The notes below the pieces were generated by a model. That model did no database searches. It was not told the DNA's origin and saw only the letters and a program-made list of their open reading frames with translations. From Planctomycetota bacterium (lineage in GTDB: Bacteria; Planctomycetota; UBA1135; GCA-002686595), in contig JADJLZ010000005.1 of the NCBI GenBank assembly GCA_016709875.1, positions 516,707 to 580,706 of the forward strand: a stretch of 64,000 nt of DNA. The letters run 5' to 3'. The position numbers were made by a program, and so were the translations under genes. Of the stretch, positions 8,150 through 21,098 are shown one piece after another. Position 1 is the stretch's first letter; the number at the start of each line of letters is the position of its first letter.

Positions 8150-9004
8150 ATGGCGACCAAGATCCATCCCACGGCCGTGATCGCAGCCGGTGCCGAGATC
8201 GGCGTGGACGTCGAGATCGGACCCTACAGCGTGGTCGGCAGCACGGTCGTGATCGGCGACCGCACGCGCATCGGCCCGCAGGTCGTGCTCGACGGCACGA
8301 CGCGCATCGGCCAGGACAACCTGATCGTCGGCCAGGCGAACCTCGGCGGGCCGCCGCAGGACCTCTCCTACAAGAACGAGCCCACGCAGCTGGAGATCGG
8401 CGACCGCAACACGATCCGCGAGTTCGTCACGATCAACCGCGGCACGGTCAAGGGCGGCGGCTGCACGAAGATCGGCAACGACTGCCTGCTGATGGCCTGC
8501 TGCCACGTCGCGCACGACTGCGAGCTCGCCGACAAGATCATCATGGGCAACAACGCGCTGCTCGCCGGCCACGTCAAGGTCGAGCGCCAGGCGAACATCT
8601 CCGGCGGCGCCGCCGCGCACCACTTCGTGACCATCGGCGCCTTCGCCTACGTGGGCGGGATGACGCGCATGGTGCAGGACGTGCCGCCCTTCGTGATCCT
8701 CGAGGGTCACCCCAGCCGCGTGCGCGGCATCAACGTGATCGGCCTGCAGCGCGGCGGCTTCGAGAGCGAGGAGATCGAGCGCCTGCGCACGGCCTTCCGG
8801 CGCATCTGGCGCTCGGGCAGCCCGCGCAAGCGCACGCTCCAGGAACTGCAGCGCGAGATGCAGGGCTCGGACGTGATCGCGCACCTCGTCAAATCGCTCG
8901 AGAACACCGAGAGCGGGAACAAGGGCCGCTACCGCGAGATCCTGCGCGAGGACTTCCTGCGCATGGGCCAGGAACGCATCCTCGCCGGAGCGCGCCCCCG
9001 ATGA
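8150..9004 (+). CDS. lpxA: Acyl-ACP--UDP-N-acetylglucosamine O-acyltransferase LpxA
   Basis: A 284-residue hexapeptide-repeat enzyme catalysing the first acylation of lipid A synthesis. Family blocks include GQANLGGPPQDLSYKNE, RNTIREFVTINRGT, CHVAHDCELAD (catalytic His) and the C-terminal GINVIGLQRGGF. The segment YVGGM keeps the second glycine that aligns with E. coli Gly173, a residue known to set acyl chain length, so a C14-type acyl donor is possible; this is an inference from hand alignment. AGGAG precedes the ATG by 7 bases. The stop overlaps the start of the oxidoreductase gene at 9001. Confidence 0.95.
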   Translation: MATKIHPTAVIAAGAEIGVDVEIGPYSVVGSTVVIGDRTRIGPQVVLDGTTRIGQDNLIVGQANLGGPPQDLSYKNEPTQLEIGDRNTIREFVTINRGTVKGGGCTKIGNDCLLMACCHVAHDCELADKIIMGNNALLAGHVKVERQANISGGAAAHHFVTIGAFAYVGGMTRMVQDVPPFVILEGHPSRVRGINVIGLQRGGFESEEIERLRTAFRRIWRSGSPRKRTLQELQREMQGSDVIAHLVKSLENTESGNKGRYREILREDFLRMGQERILAGARPR

Positions 9005-10026
9005 GCAAGGCACACGCGAGCGGCGGCCGCCTGCGCACGGCGGTGGTCGGCGTGGGCCACCTCGGCAAGTTCCACGCCCGCATCTACAAGGAGAACCCGC
9101 GCAGCGAGCTCGTCTGCGTGGTGGACACCGATCCCGCGCGCGCGCAGGAGCTCGCGCGCGAGCTCGGCTGCGCGGCGCTGGAGAGCCCCGCGCAGCTGCC
9201 CGCGGACATCGACGCCGTGAGCATCGCGGTGCCGACCGTGCACCACGCGCGCGTCGCGATCCCGCTGCTCGAGCGCGGCATCGCCTGCCTGGTGGAGAAG
9301 CCCCTGGCGGCCAGCAGCGAGGACGCGCGCGCGATCCTCGACGCGGCCAAGCGTGGCGGCGCGCTGCTCTCGGTCGGCCATGTCGAGCGCTTCCAGCCCG
9401 GCTTGCGCAAGGTGCGCGAGATGAAGCTCGCGCCGCGCTTCATCGAGTGCCACCGCCTGGCGCCGCTCAGCTTCCGCAGCATGGACGTGGGGGTCGTGCA
9501 CGACCTGATGATCCACGACCTCGACCTGGTGCTCGATCTGGTCGAATCGCCGGTCAAGAGCTTCGACGCCGCCGGCGGGGCGATCCTGACCGAGAAGGAG
9601 GACGTGGCCTCGGTGCGCCTGGTCTTCGAGAACGGCGCGCGCGCCAACGTCACCGCCAGCCGCGCCTCGATGAGCCCGATGCGCCGCTTCCGCATGTTCT
9701 CGAGCGAGAACTACGTCAGCCTGGATTTCACGAAGAACTACGGACTGATCATCCAGAAGGGCCCCGAGTGGGAGTCCGGCCGCGAGGCGCTGCGCAGCAG
9801 CAATCCGGCCGAGCTCGCCGCGCGCAAGGACTGGCTGCAGGAGAAGGTGCTCAAGATCTCCGAGCTCGAGCTCGGGCAGATGGACCGGCCGCTGCAGGCC
9901 GAGCTCGACTCGTTCCTCGCCTGCGTCGCCGAGGGACGCGAGCCCGAGGTGAGCGGGGAGGACGGCGCGCGGGCGCTCGAACTCGCCGACCGGATCGCCG
10001 CCGCGATCCGCGAGCAGCAGTGGTAG
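9001..10026 (+). CDS. Gfo/Idh/MocA-family NAD(P)-dependent oxidoreductase, possibly GnnA-like UDP-GlcNAc 3-dehydrogenase
   Basis: A 341-residue protein with an N-terminal Rossmann fold (AVVGVGHLGKFHARIY) and the family EKP motif (CLVEKPLAAS) around residues 97-106, then the substrate domain with MIHDLDLVLDLV. Proteins of this family oxidise sugars or sugar nucleotides. It overlaps lpxA by four bases. In Acidithiobacillus and Leptospira the lpxA neighbour GnnA oxidises UDP-GlcNAc so that GnnB can aminate it, giving lipid A with amide-linked chains at both positions. No GnnB-type aminotransferase is seen in this cluster, so the lipid A role is suggested by context only. Confidence 0.8.
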   Translation: MSKAHASGGRLRTAVVGVGHLGKFHARIYKENPRSELVCVVDTDPARAQELARELGCAALESPAQLPADIDAVSIAVPTVHHARVAIPLLERGIACLVEKPLAASSEDARAILDAAKRGGALLSVGHVERFQPGLRKVREMKLAPRFIECHRLAPLSFRSMDVGVVHDLMIHDLDLVLDLVESPVKSFDAAGGAILTEKEDVASVRLVFENGARANVTASRASMSPMRRFRMFSSENYVSLDFTKNYGLIIQKGPEWESGREALRSSNPAELAARKDWLQEKVLKISELELGQMDRPLQAELDSFLACVAEGREPEVSGEDGARALELADRIAAAIREQQW

Positions 10027-10056
10027 GCAGGCCGCTCGGCGCGCCATAATGCGCGC

Positions 10057-13000
10057 ATGGGCGTCCCCACGACCAAGATCTTTCCCGCGCTGCACGAGAC
10101 CATCTCCAGCGCGCCCTCCGCGGCCGAGGAGGAGGTGCTCGCGCAGTGGCGCGCGCAGCAGACCTTCCAGGCGGTGCAGCGCGCGCGCGCGCAGGGCCGG
10201 CCCTTCGTCTTCTGGGAGGGCCCGCCGACGGCCAACGGCAAACCCGGCATCCACCACGTCGCCGCGCGCACGGTCAGGACAGCGTCTGCCGCTACCAGAC
10301 CATGCTCGGCGCGCGCGTGATGCGCAAGGCGGGCTGGGACACGCACGGCCTGCCGGTCGAGCTCGAGGTCGAGAAGAAGCTCGGGATCAGCGGAAAACCG
10401 CAGATCGAGCAGTACGGCGTGGCGAAGTTCAACGCGCAGTGCCGCGAGTCGGTCTGGACCTACAAGAAGGACTGGGAAGAGCTCTCCGAGCGCATCGGCT
10501 ACTGGCTCGACTACCAGAATCCCTACATCACCTACTCCGAGGACTACGTCGAGTCCGTCTGGTACCTGCTGAAGCGCTTCCACGAGGCCGGACTCGTGTA
10601 CCACGGCCGGCGCGTGCTGCCCTACTGCGGCCGCTGCGGCACGGGCCTTTCCTCGCACGAGCTCGGCCAGCCGGGTGTCTACCGCGACGTGCAGGATCCG
10701 AGCGTCACGGTGCGCTTCCGACTCGCGGTCGCAGCGGGTGCGGAGCCCGAGAGCTTCCTGGCCTGGACGACGACCCCCTGGACGCTGCCCTCGAACTTTG
10801 CGCTGGTCGTGAACCCCGGCGTGGACTACGTCCGCTCGCGCGTGCGGCACAAGCTCTCCGGCGGTGAGTTCGTCGAGATCGTGTGGGTCGCAAAAGCGCG
10901 CGCGGAAGCGGTGCTGCCGAAGGGCTTCGAGGTGCTCGAGACGCTGCCGGGGAGCGCGCTCGTCGGGCGCGCCTACGAGCGGCTGTACGACAACTCCGCC
11001 GTGCTGCTGCCCAACAATGTCGTCGAGGGCGCCAGCGGACAGGGCGAGCGCCACCGCGTCTATGCGGCCGATTTCGTGACCACGGAGGACGGCACGGGCA
11101 TCGTGCACCAGGCCGCCTACGGCGTCGACGACTGGGAAGTCGCGACGCGCGAGCGCATCGCGACCTTCCTCGGGCCGCAGCAGGACGGACGCTTTCACAT
11201 CCCGGTCTTCGTGCCCGGAACGCAGACGCAGGTCGTGCCCGTGCAGACCTGGTTCAAGGACGCCGATCCGCTCGTGATCGAGGACCTGAAGCAGCGCCAC
11301 CTGCTCTTTCGCAATGCGCGCGAGAACCACAGCTACCCGCACTGCTGGCGCTGCGATACGCCGCTCTACTACTTCCCCTCGCCGGCCTGGTACATCCGCA
11401 CGACCGCCTACAAGCAGCGGATGATCGACTTCAACAAGCGTATCCGCTGGGTGCCGCCGGAAGTGGGGGAGAAGCGCTTCGGCGAGTGGCTCGAGAACAA
11501 CGTCGACTGGAACATCTCGCGCGACCGCTACTGGGGCACGCCGCTGCCCTTCTGGGTCTGCTCGGGCTGCGAATTCGTGCAGGCGATCGGCAGCGCCGCG
11601 GAGCTCGCGAGCCTGGCCGGCTCGCTGCCCGCGGGCTTCGACAACCACAAGCCGCTGATCGACGAGGTCGTGCTCGACTGCCCGAAATGCAGCGGAAAAC
11701 AGACGCTGCGACGCACGAAGGCCGTGCTCGACTGCTGGTTCGACTCGGGGGCGATGCCCTTCGCGCAGTACCACTGGCCCTTCGGCGAGGGCCGCGCGAA
11801 GCTCGCCGAGCAGTTCCCCGCGGACTTCATCGCCGAGGGCCTCGACCAGACGCGCGGCTGGTTCTACACGTTGCACGCGATCGGCAGCTTCGTGACCTCG
11901 CTGCCCGACGCGCAGCTGCCCGACGGACCGACCTTCAAGACCTGCGCCGTCAACGGCCTCGTGCTCGACAAGGACGGGGTCAAGATGAGCAAGCGGCTGG
12001 GGAACGTCGTCGATCCCTGGGCCATGATTCGCGAGCACGGCGTGGACGCGGTGCGCTGGTACCTGCTGTCGTCGGGCTCGCCCTGGCAGCCCAAGCGCTT
12101 CGACCCGGAGGGTCTGCTCGAGGTGCGCCGGCGGCTGATCGGCACGCTCACGGAGAGCTACAAGTTCTTCTCGATGTACGCGCGCCTGCCGGACGGCTTC
12201 GACCCCGCGCGCGACACGATCCCGCCGCCGCAGAACCGGCCGGAGATCGATCGCTGGCTGTTGTCACGCACGCAGTCGCTGGTGGCCGAGGTGCGCCGCG
12301 CCTACGACGCCATCGACCTCGACGGTGCCTGCCACGCGATCGAGGGCTTCGTCATCGACGAACTCTCGAACTGGTACATCCGCCGCAACCGCCGCCGCGT
12401 CCACAAGAGCGGCAAGGGCAGCGAAAAGACGGCCGCCTTCGCGACGCTGCACGCAGCACTCGAGGCGGTCGCGCTGCTCGTGGCGCCGCTGATGCCCTAC
12501 CTGGCCGAGATGCTCTACGCGCGCCTCGCGAGCGGCAAGGGCTCGGTGCACGCGGCGCTCATGCCCGAGCCCGACGAGACACTCGTCGACCGCGAGCTCG
12601 AGGCGAGCATGCGCATCGTGACGCGCATCGTGGAGATGGGCCGCGCGCTGCGCGAGCGCGCCGGAATGAAGATCCGCCAGCCGCTGCGTGCGATCCACAT
12701 CCGCTCCTCGCACGAGCACAGCCTGGAGCTCCTGCGCACGCCCTTCGCGCGCGAGCAGATCCTCGGCGAGCTCAACATCCGCGACTTCGGGACGCTCTCG
12801 AGCGACGATGGGAAGCTCTGCACGCTGCGCGCCAAGGCAAACTTCCGTGTGCTCGGCAAGCGCCTGGGGGCGCGCATGAAGGCCGCCGCGACTGCGATCG
12901 AGGCGCTCGAGCCCGAGCGCGTCGCGATCCTGCGCTCGGGCAAGCCCGTCGAGGTCCAACTCGCGGAGGGCCCGGTCGAGGTTGGTCCGGAGGACGTCAG

Positions 13001-13364
13001 CGTGACGGTCGAGTCGCGCGCCGACTTCGACATCGAGACCGACGGCCGTTTCGTGATCTTCCTCGACACCCAACTCGACGACGAGTTGCTCGCCGAGGGG
13101 CTGCTGCGCGAGCTGATCAGCCGTGTCAACGCCCTGCGCAAGAAGGCCGGGCTCGCGGTCACCGATCGGATCCGGCTCTGGCTCGACGCGGGCCGCGACC
13201 CGCTGCTGGCCGCGGCACTCGGGAGCCAACGCGCGTTGATCAGCGAGGAGACGCTCGCGCCCGAACTCGTGCTCGGCGGGACGGCGCTCGGGAGCGCCCT
13301 GCTCGCGGAGGAACTCGACCTCGGCGGCGGACACGTAGTGCACGCGCGGCTCTGGCGTTTGTGA
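10057..13364 (+). CDS. ileS: Isoleucyl-tRNA synthetase, interrupted by one missing base near 10276
   Basis: Class I aminoacyl-tRNA synthetase charging tRNA-Ile. Residues up to 10275 read in one frame (FVFWEGPPTANGKPGIHHV, with PGIHH replacing the usual HIGH) and the rest in another (DSVCRYQTMLGARVMRKAG, WDTHGLPVELEVEKKLG). The sequence gtcaggac would read correctly as gtcaaggac, so a single A is missing at about 10276. Restored, the protein is 1,102 residues with editing domain, KMSKR (KMSKRLGN), anticodon-binding domain and long C-terminal extension. The layout fits the eukaryote-like type 2 IleS group. This is normally an essential gene, so a sequencing or assembly deletion is more likely than a real mutation. 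Confidence 0.9.
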
Positions 13365-13380
13365 AGCCGGCGAAGAGCTG

Positions 13381-13409
13381 TTGTGCCTTTCCCCGGGGCG
13401 AGCTAGCTT
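13381..13409 (+). promoter_or_regulatory. Candidate promoter of the 13.4-kb structured RNA
   Basis: TTGTGC (13381-13386) and TAGCTT (13404-13409) are spaced by 17 bases. The expected start of transcription, six or seven bases downstream, falls at the first base of the closing stem described in the next entry. Confidence 0.4.
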
Positions 13410-13414
13410 CGACG

Positions 13415-13603
13415 TCCCCGGGGGCATCCTGGACTCCAGGTGACCCGTCAGCACCCTGGAGCCGAACAAGCACTGACTGGGCCCTGTTCTCTGTCTGCAA
13501 TGCAGCCGGTTGGGCCCACCTGGAAACAGCTGGTTTCCGGGATCGACGAGCACGGGAGCGCTGGGACCCCCGGGGATTCGCTCGCTCGAACGCGAGTGTT
13601 TTT
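13415..13603 (+). ncRNA. Probable stand-alone structured RNA, 6S-like layout, family not identified
   Basis: No protein-coding frame is supported here. A perfect 10-bp closing stem pairs TCCCCGGGGG (13415-13424) with CCCCCGGGGA (13567-13576). Inside are CCAG/CTGG and CCCGT/ACGGG pairings that extend the rod, a terminal stem TGGGCCC/GGGCCCA (13478-13484 with 13512-13518), and a small hairpin GGAAAC-AGCTG-GTTTCC (13522-13538) on the 3' side of the central open region. A terminator-like stem CTCGC/GCGAG (13581-13585, 13592-13596) with TGTTTTT follows. A promoter-like pair sits just upstream. A rod with a central bubble, a 3'-side hairpin and about 160-190 bases resembles 6S RNA, but I see no diagnostic sequence; another RNA family is possible. 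Confidence 0.45.
13581..13603 (+). terminator. Rho-independent terminator of the structured RNA
   Basis: CTCGC (13581-13585) and GCGAG (13592-13596) form a short stem, followed by TGTTTTT. The stem is only five base pairs, so it is modest, but the T-run is clear and sits where the RNA would end. Confidence 0.45.
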
Positions 13604-13714
13604 CGTCGGCTGATCTCGCTCGCGACCTGCGCGCCGCTATGATCGCCACCGGCCCGACCGCGCGGACGCGGGAATGTCCGCGCGCAATCTTTTCGCGGGC
13701 CAGGATGGAACGAC

Positions 13715-15061
13715 ATGCGCGCGTTGCTGTTGCTATTGCTCTTGGGGGGTGTGGCCTGGTTCCTCGTCCAGGGTTTCGGCCCGAGTCTGGCGAAGGATCC
13801 GGAGCCTTCCGGCACGGGTGGGACGATGCTGACCGAGGATCCGCCCGAGCGCGGATCGGACGCTCCCTTGGGCGCAGCCAGCGCTCAGCAGCTTCCCGCT
13901 GCCGAGCCGGAAGCGAAGCCGTCCGAAGCCGCGCCCGTCGAGGTCGAGAAGCCGCGTCCGGCGCCGCCCGCAGCCCCGGAGACTGCTGAAAAACAGCAGG
14001 AATCTGCGTCTCCCGCGCCGACACACGAGCTCGAGCTCGCTGCGCAGCTCGCCCACCAGCCGGAAGGCTTCACCGCCTGGCTCGCGAGCCACGAAGCCGG
14101 GGTCAGCACAGGACGACGCAAGCTCGCTCGCGCGCTGTCCCTGCAGCTTGCGGGGCGCGCCGAGGAGGCCAGCGCCATCGTCCGCGAACTCGGCGGCTCG
14201 GAGGACCTCGCCGCGGACGAACGCAAGCTGCTCGACTTCTGGCCTCAGGGAGCCGCCTTCGCGCTGCCACCGTCGAATGGATCGCTGCTGCTGCGCGCCG
14301 CCGGGCTCGCCAGCTGCGAGCACGTCGCGCGCGAGGCGCTGGACGCCGCGCGCTATCTCGAGGCCGTGCAGGCCTACTCGCAGCTGCTCACGGGCGAGCT
14401 CGCATCGCCTTGGCCCGCGGACCAAGCTCGGCTTGCGGAGTGGACCGCGGGGCTCGACAAGGCGCAGCACGGCTACCGCTGGAACCGCAAGGCCGGCTGG
14501 CCTTCGCTGGACCTCAAGGTCGAGTCTGGGGATTCGCTGATCGGCCTGCGCAAGCGAGCCCTGGAGCAGCGGCCGGAGCTGACGACCTGCACCGGTCTGA
14601 TCGCCCGCGCGAACGAGCTCCAAGGGGAGACGATCCATCCCGGCCAACTCGTGCGCGTTCCGACCGGAAAGCCGCGCGTCCTCGTCGATCTCAGCGCGCG
14701 CTGGTTGCTCTTCCTGCTCGACGATGAGGTGCTCGCCGCCTGGCCCGTAGGCGTCGGAAAGCCAGGCTCGGACACCCCGCGCGGGTCCTACACCGTGGGA
14801 GAAAAGAGCACGGATCCTACGTGGTTTAGGCCCGGCGAGGCGCCGGTGCCCGCAGGTGACCCGCGCAACCCGCTGGGAACGCGCTGGATCGCCTGGGTAG
14901 GCTCGGACGGCGAGAAGACACACCTGGGCTTCCACGGCACTCGCAACCCCGAGAGCATCGGGCAGGACGAGAGCGAAGGCTGTGTGCGCATGCTGAACCG
15001 CAACGTCGAGGAGCTGTACCAGATCCTCCCCAGGGGTACCCCCGTCCTCGTCCAGCCCTGA
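13715..15061 (+). CDS. Secreted L,D-transpeptidase (YkuD domain) with LysM-like module
   Basis: 448 residues. An N-terminal hydrophobic segment (LLLLLLLGGVAWFLVQGF) acts as signal or anchor, followed by a Pro/Glu/Ala-rich linker to about residue 110. After a helical middle region, a LysM-like module (KVESGDSLIGLRKRALEQ to HPGQLVRVP) leads into a C-terminal YkuD catalytic domain. The catalytic signature HGTRNPESIGQDESEGCVRM contains the expected His and the Cys of the S-x-G-C-x-R motif. Such enzymes form 3-3 cross-links in peptidoglycan or attach proteins to it, in the periplasm. It stands alone between the structured RNA and the rRNA operon, ending in TGA at 15059-15061. Confidence 0.88.
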   Translation: MRALLLLLLLGGVAWFLVQGFGPSLAKDPEPSGTGGTMLTEDPPERGSDAPLGAASAQQLPAAEPEAKPSEAAPVEVEKPRPAPPAAPETAEKQQESASPAPTHELELAAQLAHQPEGFTAWLASHEAGVSTGRRKLARALSLQLAGRAEEASAIVRELGGSEDLAADERKLLDFWPQGAAFALPPSNGSLLLRAAGLASCEHVAREALDAARYLEAVQAYSQLLTGELASPWPADQARLAEWTAGLDKAQHGYRWNRKAGWPSLDLKVESGDSLIGLRKRALEQRPELTTCTGLIARANELQGETIHPGQLVRVPTGKPRVLVDLSARWLLFLLDDEVLAAWPVGVGKPGSDTPRGSYTVGEKSTDPTWFRPGEAPVPAGDPRNPLGTRWIAWVGSDGEKTHLGFHGTRNPESIGQDESEGCVRMLNRNVEELYQILPRGTPVLVQP

Positions 15062-15224
15062 AATGGGGGTGGGGGGGCCGCCGCCAGCGCCAACGTGCGG
15101 GAGGGGGGGGAGGCGATGCCTCCACAGGCTGGCGCAGAGCGCCCCTCCGCAAGAAGATCCGGATTTCTAAAGGTAGTACCTGTAAGCGCTTAGGAGAGAC
15201 GAGCCCAAAACCCTGGGCAGGGCA
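15062..15224. other. Intergenic spacer upstream of the rRNA promoter
   Basis: No gene is supported. The stretch begins with G-runs, holds a GGAGGC-GAT-GCCTCC hairpin at 15109-15123 without a T-run, and a perfect 10-bp palindrome TAAGCGCTTA at 15183-15192. The palindrome could be a binding site upstream of the rRNA promoter, but nothing else supports that. Confidence 0.4.
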
Positions 15225-15252
15225 TTGACCGGAGGGTCGCAGGCTCTATCAT
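15225..15252 (+). promoter_or_regulatory. Promoter of the rRNA operon
   Basis: TTGACC (15225-15230) and TATCAT (15247-15252), spaced by 16 bases, both close to sigma-70 consensus. They lie about 175 bases upstream of the mature 16S 5' end, a normal distance for a bacterial rRNA leader. Confidence 0.6.
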
Positions 15253-15343
15253 CCCTCTCCCCCAAGAACGCCGGCCACGCCGCGCGGGACTGGCAAAAAA
15301 CGAACACGGAAGCGTCCTGCCCCACGGGCGAGGCGCCTCCAGG

Positions 15344-15361
15344 ATCTTTGAAAACAGGGTG
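15344..15361 (+). promoter_or_regulatory. boxA-like antitermination site in the 16S leader
   Basis: The sequence TCTTTGAAAACAGGGTG is nearly repeated before the 23S gene at 17443-17459 (TCTTTGAAAACAAGGTG). Placement once before each large rRNA gene matches the boxA sites used by the Nus antitermination complex in other bacteria. The function is inferred from position and resemblance. Confidence 0.5.
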
Positions 15362-15377
15362 GCCCTTGAAACCATGC
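15357..15377 (+). other. Left arm of the 16S precursor processing stem
   Basis: GGGTGGCCCT (15357-15366) and CCATGC (15372-15377) pair with GCATGG (17035-17040) and AGGGCCACCC (17046-17055) downstream of the 16S gene. Together they would form the double-stranded precursor stem that RNase III cuts to release pre-16S rRNA. Confidence 0.6.
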
Positions 15378-15428
15378 GAGCTGGATGCGCTTCACGGCGC
15401 GTCTAACTCCAAATCACCAGAACAAACT

Positions 15429-16985
<1,557 letters not shown>

Positions 16986-17118
16986 CGGATGAGTTAGACG
17001 TCTGACGCAAGTCGGATGGCAAGCATAGGAGTTCGCATGGAGACGAGGGCCACCCTACCTGAATACCAGCATCTGAACAGCTATTATGTAGCTGCCGCGC
17101 TCGGCCTCCCCGTATGTC

Positions 17119-17195
17119 GGGCCTGTAGCTCAGTTGGTTAGAGCGTCCGCCTGATAAGCGGGAGGTCAGTGGTTCAAATCCACTCAGGCCCACCA
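17119..17195 (+). tRNA. tRNA-Ile (anticodon GAT)
   Basis: A full cloverleaf lies in the 16S-23S spacer. Acceptor arm GGGCCTG (17119-17125) pairs with CAGGCCC (17185-17191). The D arm reads TAGCTCAGTTGGTTAGAGC, the anticodon loop CTGATAA gives GAT, and the T arm contains GGTTCAAATCC. The CCA end is encoded (17193-17195). Confidence 0.97.
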
Positions 17196-17287
17196 CGGAG
17201 CTGCGCCGCGAGCCGGCGCCCGTCGGTGCCCCGCGCGGCCAAGCACCCTGATCACGGACTTCCAAGCGAGGTCAGGCCCCAATCGAT

Positions 17288-17363
17288 GGGGGCGTAGCTC
17301 AGTTGGTAGAGCACCTGGTTTGCAACCAGGCGGCCGTGGGTTCGAGTCCCGTCGCCTCCACCA
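17288..17363 (+). tRNA. tRNA-Ala (anticodon TGC)
   Basis: A full cloverleaf lies in the 16S-23S spacer. Acceptor arm GGGGGCG (17288-17294) pairs with CGCCTCC (17353-17359), which includes the G3-U70 wobble pair that identifies tRNA-Ala. Anticodon loop TTTGCAA gives TGC, and the T arm contains GGTTCGAGTCC. CCA is encoded (17361-17363). Confidence 0.97.
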
Positions 17364-17440
17364 CTCGCTCTATCAGGGCCACCCAAGCGTCTGCCACGCA
17401 GACTGGTATATCATGACGAACAGCCTGGCGTAAGCCGGGC

Positions 17441-17459
17441 GTTCTTTGAAAACAAGGTG
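17441..17459 (+). promoter_or_regulatory. boxA-like antitermination site before 23S rRNA
   Basis: GTTCTTTGAAAACAAGGTG repeats the leader site at 15344-15361 with one base different in the shared core. Its placement just before the 23S processing stem matches the spacer boxA of other rRNA operons. Confidence 0.5.
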
Positions 17460-17481
17460 AATGGACATGATCGTGGAAGCC
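17454..17481 (+). other. Left arm of the 23S precursor processing stem
   Basis: The 28 bases at 17454-17481 (AAGGTGAATGGACA then TGATCGTGGAAGCC) pair, with one bulge and a few mismatches, with 20526-20555 (GGCTTCTTTGATCA then TTGTCCATTCACCTT). The stem brackets the whole 23S gene and is the expected RNase III substrate for pre-23S release. Confidence 0.65.
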
Positions 17482-17495
17482 ACAAACGAACAAGT

Positions 17496-20472
<2,977 letters not shown>

Positions 20473-20594
20473 CCTTTCTCCACAGAATGGCCTGCCATTT
20501 TGAGGATGAAGGCTGTTCGATACACGGCTTCTTTGATCATTGTCCATTCACCTTTTTGAACACGGCGCGCGCCTTGTGCGCGCGCCGCCCGTAC

Positions 20595-20702
20595 TCCCGG
20601 TGATCATGGGCTCCTGGCCATACCCGTTCCCATTCCGAACACGGTCGTCAAGCAGGAACCGCCGATGATATTGCCATGCGAGAAAGTAGGTTGTCGCCGG
20701 GG
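20595..20702 (+). rRNA. rrf: 5S ribosomal RNA
   Basis: About 108 bases. The ends CCCGGTG and GTCGCCGGGG pair as helix I. The conserved CCCATTCCGAACACGG (20629-20644) and a loop with GAAAGTAGG (20682-20690) are present. It follows the 23S gene after the processing stem and precedes a strong terminator. Confidence 0.95.
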
Positions 20703-20713
20703 TTTAACTCAGA

Positions 20714-20747
20714 ACACCCGCGTGCTTTGCACGCGGGTGTTTTTTTT
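20714..20747 (+). terminator. Rho-independent terminator of the rRNA operon
   Basis: ACACCCGCGTGC (20714-20725) and GCACGCGGGTGT (20729-20740) form a perfect 12-bp stem with a TTT loop, directly followed by a run of T (20740-20747). It sits 11 bases after the 5S gene. Confidence 0.95.
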
Positions 20748-21098
20748 GTACCTGCTCAGACGCGACGGTCTTCGAGGGCGTGGCGCCTGTAGTTGAGTCG
20801 AGCATGGAAATGGGTCCCAAGCGGTGCCCGCTACGGTGGCTGTCGCGGAGGAGGAGGCCCGCCGTGGTAGGGTCATCGCTGGCGTACATCCGGATGGCCT
20901 GGTGCATCCTGGTCGGTTCGGAGTGGACTCATCGTCCCCGCGCTGTCGCGAGGTCCCACTTCGGAAGCGTGGGCCTCGTCCCCGACTTCCTATCGCTCCG
21001 AAGGGGGGAGCAGCGACCGATGCCCGACTCGAGGGCCTCCTCTCTGTGCGCTGCTATTCGCCGGATGGCGGTGAGGTGCCCTTCGGAGGTCTTGGCCG
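20748..21098. other. Gap between the rRNA terminator and argJ, nothing recognised
   Basis: About 350 bases between two convergent transcription units. Short open frames exist on both strands, but none has a ribosome binding site with a recognisable product or composition that sets it apart. I see no hairpin plus T-run for the incoming arg operon either. Confidence 0.5.
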
